A stretch of DNA of 64,000 nucleotides, from the NCBI GenBank assembly GCA_027946555.1, contig JAPEVC010000135.1, positions 36,038 through 100,037 of the forward strand, read 5' to 3'. Below the pieces are notes generated by a model, which saw nothing but the letters and a program-made list of their open reading frames with translations, was not told the origin of the DNA and made no database searches. Made by a program: the position numbers and the translations under genes. Each line of letters starts with the position of its first letter. Position 1 is the stretch's first letter. Shown piece by piece: positions 23,826 through 33,650 of this stretch. The stretch comes from Gnomoniopsis sp. IMI 355080. Lineage: Eukaryota; Ascomycota; Sordariomycetes; Diaporthales; Gnomoniaceae.

Positions 23826-24704
23826 TTACTCAGGATACACCATTTTGCGGGTGACTCCTCCATCTAATACAATCTCTGACCCGTTGACAAATTTCTCTCT
23901 GGCTAGGAACTCCACCGCACCCAGCACATTCTCGACCTTGCCGACCCTGCCACTAAAGTGCCACGCGTGTTCCTCCCCACTCAGCCCATCCTCCCACCGG
24001 GTTCCTTGCTCATCCGCATCCTTGCTTTCGTTCATCACGTTGATCCACCCTGGCAGGATTGCGTTCGCGGTGATGCCGTCGCCTGCCAGGCTACTCGCCA
24101 TGGCATGCGTCAGTCCTATCAGACCGGCCTTCGTGGCAGCATAAGCCTCACTTTGCGGCTCACTTTGACGTGCACGGGTTGACGACATGTGGATGATTGC
24201 CCCACCGTGCTCCCTACCCTCAGCTCTGTTCGCTCGCAGCAGGGGCACGCATGCCTGACTCAGTAACAATGGCCCCGTAAGGTTTGTCTCTAGCGAAGTA
24301 TTCCAATCATCCAGTGATAGATCCTCAAACTTTGAAACAGCGCCAATGGACCCGGTAAACGCTGCATTATTGATGAGCACGTCCAGTCGGTTGTTGAAGA
24401 ATTTGGCAGCCTCTTTCACGGCAGAGTTGATCTCCGAAGGGCTGCGAATATTGGTGAGTGAGGCGTGAAAGACATCTTTGGAGAAGGAGGGCTGCAGATG
24501 TGTGGAGACGGTATGTTCTAATTCAATTTTGTTGTTGTCGATGAGGAAGACACGATGGCCCTTAGCTAGCAGGAGGCGCGTGAGCCCGCGGCCTATGCCT
24601 CGTCCAGCGCCGGTTATGAGGAAGTGAAGGGATTTTGGTTGGGTCATGGTTGTTGGTGTGATGGTTTTTGTTACTGTCACAGACCTTTGGCAGCGGGTTG
24701 ACAT
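23826..24704 (-). CDS. Short-chain dehydrogenase/reductase (SDR)
   Basis: Intronless, 292 aa from the first ATG; Met20 (24647) is an equally good start because the Rossmann strand begins right after it (LHFLITGAGRGIG). Classical SDR features are present: the TGxxxGIG cofactor motif, NNAA (LDVLINNAAFTGSIG) and the catalytic Ser in IIHMSSTRA. YAATKAG gives Tyr and Lys, and ANAILPGWI follows. The C-terminus is LDGGVTRKMVYPE. Substrate is unknown; the acidic residue after beta-2 (FLIDNN) suggests NAD preference, which is inference. It is convergent with the seven-helix protein gene, 81 bp apart. Confidence 0.88.
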   Translation of the reverse strand: MSTRCQRSVTVTKTITPTTMTQPKSLHFLITGAGRGIGRGLTRLLLAKGHRVFLIDNNKIELEHTVSTHLQPSFSKDVFHASLTNIRSPSEINSAVKEAAKFFNNRLDVLINNAAFTGSIGAVSKFEDLSLDDWNTSLETNLTGPLLLSQACVPLLRANRAEGREHGGAIIHMSSTRARQSEPQSEAYAATKAGLIGLTHAMASSLAGDGITANAILPGWINVMNESKDADEQGTRWEDGLSGEEHAWHFSGRVGKVENVLGAVEFLAREKFVNGSEIVLDGGVTRKMVYPE

Positions 24705-25374
24705 GGGAGGAGTTCAGCTAGCAGAGTTGATTCCCTATGAGAGAACGTACGATGTCAATCAATCCACTGGTCCTCTTCTTGCTGTGGTGCACTAATGAGT
24801 GGTCGCTGGGCAGGGAAATATCCCTGCATCGCACTCGGGCCGTTCGACAACCCAACCCTGCTTTGGAACTACTATGTACTATGAGAGCAGCAAGGAGCAA
24901 GTCCGGAGTAGTGTGCCTTTATATAAAATGGTGGATTCCGGAAGCCCTGCCGACTGTTAATGTGACTGCATAAGAGAGTGCATTTGGCCAGCACGAAATC
25001 TGGGACAAAAATTCCTGAAGGAAAACATACATGACTTCAACGTGTAAGAGTTGTTGGATGCCAGAGTGCCAAAGGAGGAACAACCCCATGATTGATTTGT
25101 TGCAATTGTTTTGTCAGCATAAGGACGTCTAAGCCATAACTTCTAAATGTCGGAGGACCATATTTCGTTATATACCTTGATAGACAGCCTGGAATATATC
25201 AATTCATAGCAGACTCACCCCAGATCAACATCAAGAAGTTACCACGATATTGCATGGATTGTCCCTTATTCTGCCACCCTACATTTCAACAGTTTATGAG
25301 CTCGGGACGCTCAGACGAACGGCCTCGTTTGTGGGACCAGCTTGACGACTGAAGGATACCAGTGCCAGCAGACC
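24705..25374. other. Intergenic, SDR promoter and relic 5' flank
   Basis: No gene recognised. The left part is the SDR promoter. The right part precedes the gag-like relic and shows no obvious LTR. Confidence 0.35.
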
Positions 25375-26001
25375 ATGAAGGCAAGCAACCCGAACAAAGC
25401 TACCACAATTGCTTCGCCCACCAAGGAGAAGGAGACAGAGAAGCCAACAAACCTTCTCCCCTACGAAGAAGTAGATTGGCCGAAGTTCTCCATGCGGCAA
25501 GACCAGCACCTAACTAAGTAAAATTGCCCCATATAGAAGGTCAACTGAGAGTCAGTCATAATTTCCGCTGGCATCCCCATTGATGGAGACCAAGAATTTG
25601 ACGACATCGTCGAAAGTACGTTGGCGCAGAAGCTCAAGGAGACCACCACGAAGTCTGTCTGGGGGAAGATCGGCCTGGTCAAGTCCGGAAAACAGATCTG
25701 GCGTATGCTGGAAAGCATACTGGGTGAATCAGACCGTGTGTAGATTGTCCAGAAGTTGGACCAGCTTTTGATGCTGAACATGAAGAAGAACGCCATCGAC
25801 TATAGCCTTCGTTTTGCGGCCCTGACGGCTGAGTTGGCTCAACTGAATGTCTATATCCCACCGGAGCTGTTGGACGTAACGATCATTTGAGGCGTCGAGG
25901 ATGTCATGCCCGAATGGAGCACACGCCAGAGTCAGCGTCTTCAAATTGGAGGCGGCCCAGATGTCCTCACGTTAATGGCAGACCTCAAGCTTTCACTTTG
26001 A
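25375..26001 (+). pseudogene. Decayed copia-type gag (UBN2-like) relic
   Basis: One reading frame runs 209 codons from an ATG at 25375 to TGA at 25999, interrupted by stops at 25519 (TAA), 25534 (TAG), 25546 (TGA), 25741 (TAG) and 25888 (TGA). The text between the stops keeps a copia-gag-like order: KFSMRQDQHLTK, IPIDGDQEFDDIVESTLAQK, SGKQIWRMLESILGESDRV, VQKLDQLLMLNMKKNAIDYS, LRFAALTAELAQLNVYIPPE, then DVLTLMADLK. This follows the known layout of a Trp-bearing segment, then a W-x2-L...F core, then L..L..MKM, then a P-x-E-L turn. I saw no integrase or RT nearby, so this is an isolated fragment. Base composition is like the surrounding genes, not strongly AT-rich. Confidence 0.6.
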
Positions 26002-26495
26002 CACAAGGACCCGCACACAACGCCAGTGAGGGCACATCTCCTTTGGCATCTGTGGACCTTGGGTTGCCACAGAAATGAATATCGAATTTGAAATTTGAAA
26101 TACGAAATTGCTTGCTAGGAAAGTCTCCCTATAATTCCACCCGAAGTCAGAACTCTAGTTCGAGAGCTTCTTATCACAATTAGCGAAGGACTGAACCAAT
26201 CAATTCCCAACACTTGCGAGTGACACGATTCTCTCGTCGCGGTTTACCTACAGCGGTTGATTCCTTCGCATTTGAGTCATTGCGAGAGCTTGCCGTCAAA
26301 CAGGCATCAAACTCGGTCTTGCATCGGGCTTAAGGCACATGTGCCCGAGATGAGCCGGACGCTAATATATATGGCGACATCGGCGTGAGTCAGCAAAGTG
26401 AAGGAAATAAATGAGCTGTAATCTGACAATACCACCAAGAATGCCGACCAGTTCGTTCGCAAGCGGACGGGGAGTTGCAAATAGTTCACTGGGAC
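26002..26495. other. Intergenic before deaminase gene
   Basis: No gene recognised; contains the promoter of the deaminase gene. Confidence 0.35.
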
Positions 26496-27551
26496 ATGAC
26501 GAACATCAGCACATCTCCAATGCGGGCCTGGCTCCGGCACCTACCCAAAGCCGAGCTTCATCTCCATCTCGAAGGCACCGTGACGCCAGAGACCCTAGTC
26601 GTTCTTTCGCAACGACACGATGCCGAGCCTTTAACGTTGGAAGCTGCCCGCGCCCTGTATACCTACAAGGATTTTTCACATTTCTTACGCACCTTTAGGC
26701 TCGTCTGCGATAGGCTCCTCAATCCCGATGACTACGCTCTCGTCGCCACGGAGATGATGCGCGACCTGCAGGCCCAGGGCGTCGTCCACGCCGAGGTCTA
26801 TGTTGCGTGGGGCAACATCCTGCGCTGGAAACCAGAGCTCAAGGTGGAGGATGTGATGGCAGCCCTGGAAGGCGTGCGGCGGCGCGCGGAAGAAGAGTCA
26901 AGAGGTTCCTTTTCGCTGCTCTGGATCGCGGATGCTGTGCGTCAGTGGGGACCTGAGCACGTAGGGCAGGTATTTCAACTGGCTGCGCAGCTCCGGCCGC
27001 GGTTCCCGAGTATTGTCGGCGTTGGAATCGGTGGCGACGAGGTCGCTGGCCCGACGGAATGGTTCCGCGATGAGTATGCTGAGGCAAAGAAAGCTGGTCT
27101 GAGGCTGACGGTTCATGCCGGTGAAGCTACGGGCCCCGTGCAAGGACCGTTGGAGATCCGGTGCGCGTTGGATATTGGCGCAGAAAGGATTGGACACGGA
27201 CTCGAAGCAGCGAACGACGAGGATTTGATGACTATATTGGCAGACAGGAAGACGCCAATCGAGATCAACATCACCTCGAATATTTTAACCGGAAACTGTC
27301 CCTCTGTTGAAGCGCACCCGTTGCCCAAGTTCCTGGACAAAGGGATCATATGTATGCTCAATTCGGATGATCCTGCCATGTTTGGGTCGTGGTGTTTGGA
27401 TGAATATGTACTTGTGCACGAGCGGCTTGGCTTCAACTTGGAGAAAATGAAGAAATTGGCAGAGACTTCCATTCTGTCAAGCTTCCTTGGGAACCAGAGG
27501 AAGGCAGAGCTTTGCCAACAGATCGAAAAGCTACCAATACCACACTATTGA
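26496..27551 (+). CDS. Adenosine/adenine deaminase family hydrolase
   Basis: Intronless; the first ATG (26496) gives 351 aa, slightly shorter than many family members. The family hydrolytically removes the 6-amino group of adenosine, adenine or related purines with one Zn2+. Metal and catalytic residues are all in place: His22 and His24 in LPKAELHLHLEGT, His207 and Glu210 in LTVHAGEATGP, His in RIGHG, and Asp291/Asp292 in MLNSDDPAMFG. The NSDDPAxFG form resembles the adenine-deaminase (Aah1) and ADA-like branches more than classical adenosine deaminase, so the natural substrate is open. It may serve purine salvage. An internal stretch (EEESRGSFSLLWIADAVRQW) is intact. Confidence 0.9.
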   Translation: MTNISTSPMRAWLRHLPKAELHLHLEGTVTPETLVVLSQRHDAEPLTLEAARALYTYKDFSHFLRTFRLVCDRLLNPDDYALVATEMMRDLQAQGVVHAEVYVAWGNILRWKPELKVEDVMAALEGVRRRAEEESRGSFSLLWIADAVRQWGPEHVGQVFQLAAQLRPRFPSIVGVGIGGDEVAGPTEWFRDEYAEAKKAGLRLTVHAGEATGPVQGPLEIRCALDIGAERIGHGLEAANDEDLMTILADRKTPIEINITSNILTGNCPSVEAHPLPKFLDKGIICMLNSDDPAMFGSWCLDEYVLVHERLGFNLEKMKKLAETSILSSFLGNQRKAELCQQIEKLPIPHY

Positions 27552-28149
27552 TAATTACAATTCCAAAGCATCGGAAGCTATGGAGTGGACAACGTGTAGC
27601 CTGGCTAATTCTCTGTGTTTCCTTTATGTGGGAAGGGAGGTCGGCAGCAAAAGATACCTACATAAGTAGGTAGACTGATGGGTCCAATAGAAAGCCAAAA
27701 TCGATGTTGCAAGGATCCGTCTTCCCTTTCTCATAGACGCGATCGCCACAGGGCGGCAAATTTCAAATGACGAACCGATAAGTGTGGTTTAACTTGGGTA
27801 TCTAAACGGCGTGCCGAAGTCTATGACGAGAACTGACCTTCATCGAGGTTATGGATCTAGAGGTGAGGACCTTTAGCAGCAGACGTCTACTCCTAGGGAG
27901 GGCATGTCTACTAGGTGATAGGATAGCCAGTCGTCCCATGCTACCGTACCTAGGCCTATCAAGTCAGCCCTGGCGCATGTGAACGTACTGGGGTGCTGGG
28001 GTAAAGTGGTGGGAGGGAGGCCCCTGTCCCTCTGAGCCTCAACCCCGCCAAAAAAAAAGTTCCAGTTGTTCGCGCTACTTACTCTAATGACGACAGTGGT
28101 TTTGGCAGAAGCAGATTCTTCACCACTCCAACCACCTACAGATTTCAGG
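27552..28149. other. Intergenic, RIO1 promoter
   Basis: No gene recognised. An ATG at 28087 is in frame with RIO1, but the weakly conserved leader it would add suggests that translation starts at 28150. A TACCTAGG motif lies near 27947. Confidence 0.4.
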
Positions 28150-29771
28150 ATGGCTGAAGAAACCGCATTAGACTCTCCTAGAGAGCCACAAGAGACTTCA
28201 CAGCATGCGGAGCAATCTAGGAATGAACACGACATTGATGAGATTCTCGACGAAGACGACGACGATTTCGACTTCGATGACGAGGACGAGGACGCGGGCA
28301 CATCTTACAATCGCCAGACCGCCAACGGCCCAGCAGGTTCCGGCTCCGGATCCTCTAAACCCTCTGCCAACACGCGGCACAGCGTGAACGATCAGATCTC
28401 CGCCCTCTCCAAGCATGCCGCCAAGATTCGCCTTGACGATGTTAAGCAGACCCAGACCCGCGACAAGGACAAGGCCGACCGCGCCACCTCCGACCTAGTC
28501 CTCGACGACGCCACTCGTCTTCGTCTGCTGCGCATGATCAATCTCGGCATTGTCTCTGAAATCCACGGCGTCATCAGTACAGGGAAAGAGGCAAATGTGT
28601 ATGGTGCTGTCCTACTACCCGAAGATGGGTCCGAGCCTGTCCAGATGGCAATCAAAGTATACAAGACGGCGATTTTGAAGTTCAAGGATCGGGAGAGATA
28701 CATTACCGGCGAGCACCGATTTAAGAGCGGCGCCGAAAAGGGCAATAGCAGAAAGATGGTGAAGCTATGGGCCGAGAAGGAGTTCAGAAACCTCAAGAGG
28801 ATAAGCGCGCAGGGGATCCCGAGCCCGACGCCTATCGAGCTGAAGATGAATGTCATGGTCATGAGTTTCTTGGGCGACAAGAAGGGCTGGGCGTATCCAA
28901 GGCTGCGGGATGCTGGTGTCAGCAGTGACGACGAGTGGACGGACCTCTACGTCCAGCTGCTCGGCGTTATGCGGCGTTTGTATCAAGTTTGCAAACTTGT
29001 ACATGCTGATCTGAGCGAGTACAACATCCTTTACCACGACAAAACACTATACATCATCGACGTGTCCCAAAGTGTTGAGCACGACCACCCGATGTCTTCT
29101 GAGTTTCTGCGCATGGACATCAAAAATGTTGGTGATTTCTTCCGGCGCAATGGCGTCGACACCCTCTCTGACCGTGCCGTCTTCGACTTTATCGTCGAGC
29201 CTGATGGCCCGGTGGTGGTCGATGAAATGAAGAAAAGGATCGAGCACCTTTACGAGATCAGAGTTTCTGCCAAGGATGATGACGAGGCCGCTCAGGCCGA
29301 ATTCGAAGTCGACAACGAGGTTTTCCGAAATCAGTACATCCCGCAGACTTTGGAGCAAGTCTATGACATCGAGGCGGATGGGCGTAAGGTTGGCGCAGGA
29401 CAGGGCGACTCACTTATCTACCGAAAGCTGCTTGCTGATCAAGTCGTTGCCTCAAAAGAGGGCAACGATGACGAGGCCGATGACGGGACTGACGGCTCGG
29501 GTGACGACTCAGACGAGGGAGCTGCCCTTGACGACGACGTGAGTGAGCATGGCGCTACTGATAGTCGACCAAGGGGGAAGAAGTTCATAGACAAGGATGA
29601 GAAGAAGGTACGTGCCGATCCTGTGCCTCAGATTCCCTTAACCTCGTCTAATCCGGTCTGCAGCAACACAAGCAAGAAGTCAAGGAGGCCAAGCGCGAGA
29701 AGCGGAAGGAGAAAATGCCAAAACATCTCAAGAAGAAGATTGTATCTTCGACGTCTAGAAAGAAGCACTAG
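28150..29771 (+). CDS. RIO1: Atypical protein kinase/ATPase Rio1
   Basis: Two exons, 28150-29607 and 29664-29771, joined in phase 0, give 521 aa. Rio1 acts in late cytoplasmic maturation of the 40S ribosomal subunit (20S to 18S pre-rRNA) and has cell-cycle roles. Key features are the flexible P-loop STGKEANVYGA, IKVYKTAILKFKDRERYI with the RIO-specific insertion after it, the catalytic Asp287 in LVHADLSEYN, and the metal-binding Asp304 in IIDVSQSVEHDHP. The N-terminus is acidic (DEDDDDFDFDDEDED) and the region before the intron is again acidic. The second exon supplies the conserved basic tail (KEAKREKRKEKMPKHLKKKI). Reading through the intron gives a false 618-aa product. Confidence 0.95.
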
Positions 29772-30165
29772 ACGAACTTTCAGTGGTCTGCTCGGCCAAT
29801 CTCGAGCAATATCGGTTGTTCTATTCCACAGTGATCTCCATCATGACCCCCATTTGAATCAAGGCAGCCATCGAATGATGAAAGCAATCGCACTGGGACA
29901 AACAGCCGTGGCAGAGTTTTGACTCCATGTCTGAGCATCCACGATGTTTGACCCCAGATCTGACACCCGACAAGGTCGGGCTTGATGATCAAAGAGAGCA
30001 CTGACGATGAACTGTCTCCTGCGCCCCAATGCCTACCAACGCCTCAAACTCCCAAGCCACCACCATTCTATTACTGCTGCAAGCAATGACGTGTAGCAAA
30101 GCGATTTCAAACTCTCCGCAGCCCACTTTGAAACCTGATCACGATCACCCCGATCCCCAAATGGC
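29772..30165. other. Convergent 3' region of RIO1 and PLAC8 gene
   Basis: No coding content recognised; both neighbours end here. Confidence 0.4.
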
Positions 30166-30837
30166 TCAATTTTTTTGTACCGGCGCTGGATACGCCATCC
30201 CTCCTTGTGCCTGGTACTGGGACACGACAGGCTTCTCATAGCCTCCCCCATCACGGGACTCGGACTCCTTCTCCTGCTGCACCAGATCGCACAACGGGCA
30301 GCAGCATACTGACAAGCAGTCCGTGCAGCCGTTGCCATTAAGGTTATGCTTCTTACGCATGTCGCTTCGACCCATCCATTGAGGGATCCAATAGAGGCCA
30401 CAGCACAACGCTCCACAAAACAGGAAACACTAAGTTGTGAGTCTTGTCAGCTACATTTTCATTCACTCAGAAGCGAGCAATCTGCAGAATCAAAAACCTA
30501 CGTTGCTGTTCATTGAACTGTATCCGGTCATGTCTCCATTCATCTGGGTCCGATGTCTTGTCTTGCCGTATACAAAGCACGGGCAGCACCAGGACTTCAT
30601 ACACAGTTCGAACGGCGAGCAAAAGCCCCAGTAAGATGCATGCCATTCCTGTGGGGCGCCTCTGTGGTGGGGCGCCGACTGCTGCTGCTGATGTGGGACT
30701 CTATCAAACTGTTGTTGATGTTGTAGGGCCATGTTGTCCTGCGACTGGTGGAGGTGTTGTTGTGAGTTTGTGTTATGCTGGTGCTGGCCAACATCGTTGG
30801 GCCCGTAGGCTGGTGCATAGGGTGCTTGTGAGTCCAT
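30166..30837 (-). CDS. PLAC8-family cysteine-rich protein
   Basis: Two exons, 30502-30837 and 30166-30429, joined in phase 0, give 199 aa. The N-terminal 60 residues are Gln/His-rich. The PLAC8 core follows: CSPFELCMKSWCCPCFVYGK, then after the splice CFLFCGALCCGLYWIPQW and GCTDCLSVCCCPLCDLVQQE, with the diagnostic CCPCxxYG and CxDCLxxxCCPxCxLxQ motifs. The middle CFLFCGALCCGLYWIPQ segment is hydrophobic. Plant and fungal relatives sit at the plasma membrane and affect cadmium resistance, calcium influx or organ size, but the fungal role is not settled. The C-terminus has a Pro/Tyr-rich tail. Confidence 0.85.
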
Positions 30838-31815
30838 ATTTTCTGTTCGCCAATTTTTTAACTCTTTTTCAAACTATTCATATAAGAGACTCGAGGATCG
30901 TGGTGGCCGTAACAGAAGAGAAGGGAAAACCTGGGCGCATCTTGAATAGTTTCAATGGGATGGGCTGCTTTTTTGTGCGTGTGGCCGGATGCGGCGCAGG
31001 ATCGAAAGGATCAGGATGATAGCCAAAAGCTAAATCCTTGCGGCTGAAGCTGAAAAAGGCTGAGTTATGTGATCTCTGGTCACACCTGGAGTTCGCTTAC
31101 TGAAAATCTGCGTCTTGGGCCTATTTTTATGGCCCATGGCTGATCCTGCTGACGAGCCGCTTCAGCTAACGGCTTGGCGTAATCACAGACGGATTGAAAC
31201 TTTTCCTTCTTTGGCTCGATGTACGAGGTGGTAATTCCACTTAATATTCAACCTCCTGCTGTTCTTCTCGATAAGCTTAAGATTGAAGAAAGATACCGGG
31301 CTGGCATCATCGGTAGGTATGTATGTTATGTGCTGACTTAGTCTGAAGGGGGTGGCAGTTGAGAGCTCTCGAGATGAGTCCCCCATCGGCCGCCACGCCC
31401 CCGGGGGCTTCCTTCCGAGGTATAAAAGAAACGCAATGGCTGCAAGGTCTTCGCAAGTTGCATCCGGCTAGCTCTTGATATATACATAGAGACTTGCCAT
31501 CTAGTCGTGGCCTAAGGTTGGTCACCAGTCAAATCAAAACTATTCGCCGACACCATCTATGTTTAAACTCGCATGAATTTGGTATGGACAGTCTTGGTAA
31601 AGACTTGAAAGTACTATCTCTATTCTTGCTGGGCGCCATTGCTGTAGTCTATATAGAAAAGAGAAAAGAAATCCTCAACGAAATCGTAGGCTTAAAATAC
31701 CACCAGTATTGGTGTGTAGAAACGCCATTCCCCTTGTCTCATAATGATTGCCTCCCGGTCAGGTAATTGTGCCTGAGTCTGCAAATCATTCATGGCTTCT
31801 AACAACCCACCATTC
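30838..31815. other. Intergenic, PLAC8 promoter and GH13 3' flank
   Basis: Contains a TATAAAAG box at 31420-31427 on the plus strand and a doubtful small frame (31584-31766), listed separately. Otherwise nothing recognised. Confidence 0.4.
31584..31766 (+). CDS. Possible 60-aa membrane peptide (doubtful)
   Basis: A short frame starting MDSLGKDLKVLSLFLLGAIA has one hydrophobic segment followed by a basic stretch (EKRKE). A TATAAAAG box lies about 160 bp upstream. There is no other support, and chance is the leading explanation. Confidence 0.15.
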   Translation: MDSLGKDLKVLSLFLLGAIAVVYIEKRKEILNEIVGLKYHQYWCVETPFPLSHNDCLPVR

Positions 31816-33554
31816 TCACCACCCAATCCCCCACAAGATGTGCACGGTAATCATCATGAAGGTCGTCATCCAGGGGCTCTCGACCATAGAGGCTGCATTT
31901 TCACTCTCCTTCTGTGAGACATCCTAACAGGTTTCAGTATTCTGAGCACATGTAGCACAACGTTATGCCAAATGGATCTGGATATCTACCTCAGTATCAC
32001 AGATGCCACTGCCCGCAGCCAGGCTCTGTTCCATCAGAACCACAACAGCACCACCTCCAACGCCCACTGTCACTTCTCCCTCGTTATTTGCCGTGTACTT
32101 TTTGCAGCTAATCAGATCAACGACGGTATCGCCATGGGAGAATTCTGCGCCGTCTGTAGTATAAGTATCCGTGGCCTGGCCCACGCCAGCATTCGTCAAG
32201 ATGGTCCTGAGCACGTCCTTTCGTATGGCGATCTGGTTCTCGCTGTAGTTGAGTGTGTATGTGCCATATGTGGTATAGCCGGACGACTTCTTGATTGCCC
32301 ATGAACGAATCTGGTTTAGCCGTGACACAAAGTCACTCAGCTGGACGGTGCTCAGCGCCCCGTTCTGGCGAAGCCAGGTAGCTGCTCGGTTGTATGGATC
32401 GTCTCCGCCGGGGAGGTTGCGTTCTTGCCCGTAGTAAATGATGGGAATACCGTCGCCTAGAATAGTGAAGGCTAGGGTATTTTGCGCAATGCTTGTGTCT
32501 GTGTTGGTGGAGGCTATGCGTGGCATGTCTTGATTCTCAAAAAACACGCAGTGAAGGTTGCTGTCGATGCTATCATTGCGGTTTGCTGCAATAGCTGTGG
32601 CGAGCGCTCCCATGGTCTCCTCGCCAATGTTCACAAATGTGTTGTTTGCAACGGTGTAGAGAGGGTAGTTCATCAATCCACCTCCGCTCATGGTGTATTG
32701 TAGTGCGTACTGTTCGGTGGAGATGTCAAAGGCCTCGCCGACCACGTACACGCCAGAGGCAGATGCTGTGTATTGTCTCGTCAGTGACTTATCAGAAGCG
32801 TTAATCGAGAGTGATGTGTCCTAGAATTGACTAAAGTTCCAGAAGAGTGCGATATAGGAGATGTCTCACTGAAAGCTTCGAGGGCGCCCTTGTCGAGCTG
32901 CTCCACCGTGTCCAGCCGAAGACCATCGATGTCATATTCCGCAATCAGCCACTTAATCCAGTCTGCGTACGCTGCCTGGATATCGGTACGCTCTGTGGCG
33001 ACGTCAGGCAGATAACTGGAGAGCCAGCATTCCTCAATGGATGTGGTATTGGTGTAAGTCTCTAGGCAGTATGGGTGGAAGTAATCCGTTGAATTGAAAG
33101 GAAAGTATGATGACCAAGGGATGTCCGGGTACGCTTCAGCGCTGCCAAAATGATTGATAACAACATCCACCATAAGGTACATGTCGCGGTCGTGCAATGC
33201 GCGCGCAAGGTCCTTCAGATCCTGTGCTGTACCGAAATTGTCGTTCAGGGCGTACAGATCCGTTTGTGAGTACCCATGGTATGCGTTGGGCACGTTCTTG
33301 GTAACAGGGGAGATCCAGATGGCATTAGCACCTAATGATGTGATGTAGTCGAGCTGATATTCGATCCCTTTCCACGTGCCTCCGCAGTATGTCTTGTCCG
33401 TCACATCACAAGGAGCCTCTGTCGAATTATCCGGCCGCCAGAACCTGTCTGTGAGAACTTGGTAAATGCTCCGACTCCGCCACTCGTCTGGACTCGCTGC
33501 CATGGCCAAAGGCAAAAGGCAGCCTACTGCCGCATAAAACTCTAAGGATATCAT
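31816..33554 (-). CDS. GH13 alpha-amylase homologue with GPI-anchor signal
   Basis: Three exons: 32870-33554, 31990-32765 and 31816-31911, giving 518 aa. The start (33554) opens a signal peptide (MISLEFYAAVGCLLPLAMA). The barrel carries region I DVVINH, the nucleophile Asp215 in GLRLDTVEQL, the acid/base Glu239 in VVGEAFD, and the third Asp308 in FFENQDMPR. The first splice restores the family's usual 24-residue spacing between nucleophile and acid. Two substrate-site features differ from secreted fungal alpha-amylases: the usual Lys-His after the nucleophile is Glu-Gln, and the His of region IV (usually NHD) is Gln307. The third exon (ESENAASMVESP then WMTTFMMITVHILWGIGW) has the form of a GPI-attachment signal. 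This resembles the GPI-anchored Agt/Aah group, linked to cell-wall alpha-glucan, more than a starch-degrading secreted enzyme. Without the last intron the frame ends 8 residues after the donor. Confidence 0.85.
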
Positions 33555-33640
33555 GGTGGTCGACGAGAATATGACACTGTGGTTTCGTGAAAAGAAGGGT
33601 CTGGAATGGAGTGAGACATGGTCCATCAGACTATGGCTTG

Positions 33641-33650
33641 ATATATTATA
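33641..33650 (-). promoter_or_regulatory. TATA-like box of the GH13 gene
   Basis: TATAATATAT on the minus strand lies 87 bp before the chosen ATG at 33554. A transcript starting about 30 bp downstream would exclude the upstream in-frame ATG near 33626, which supports the chosen start. Confidence 0.45.
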
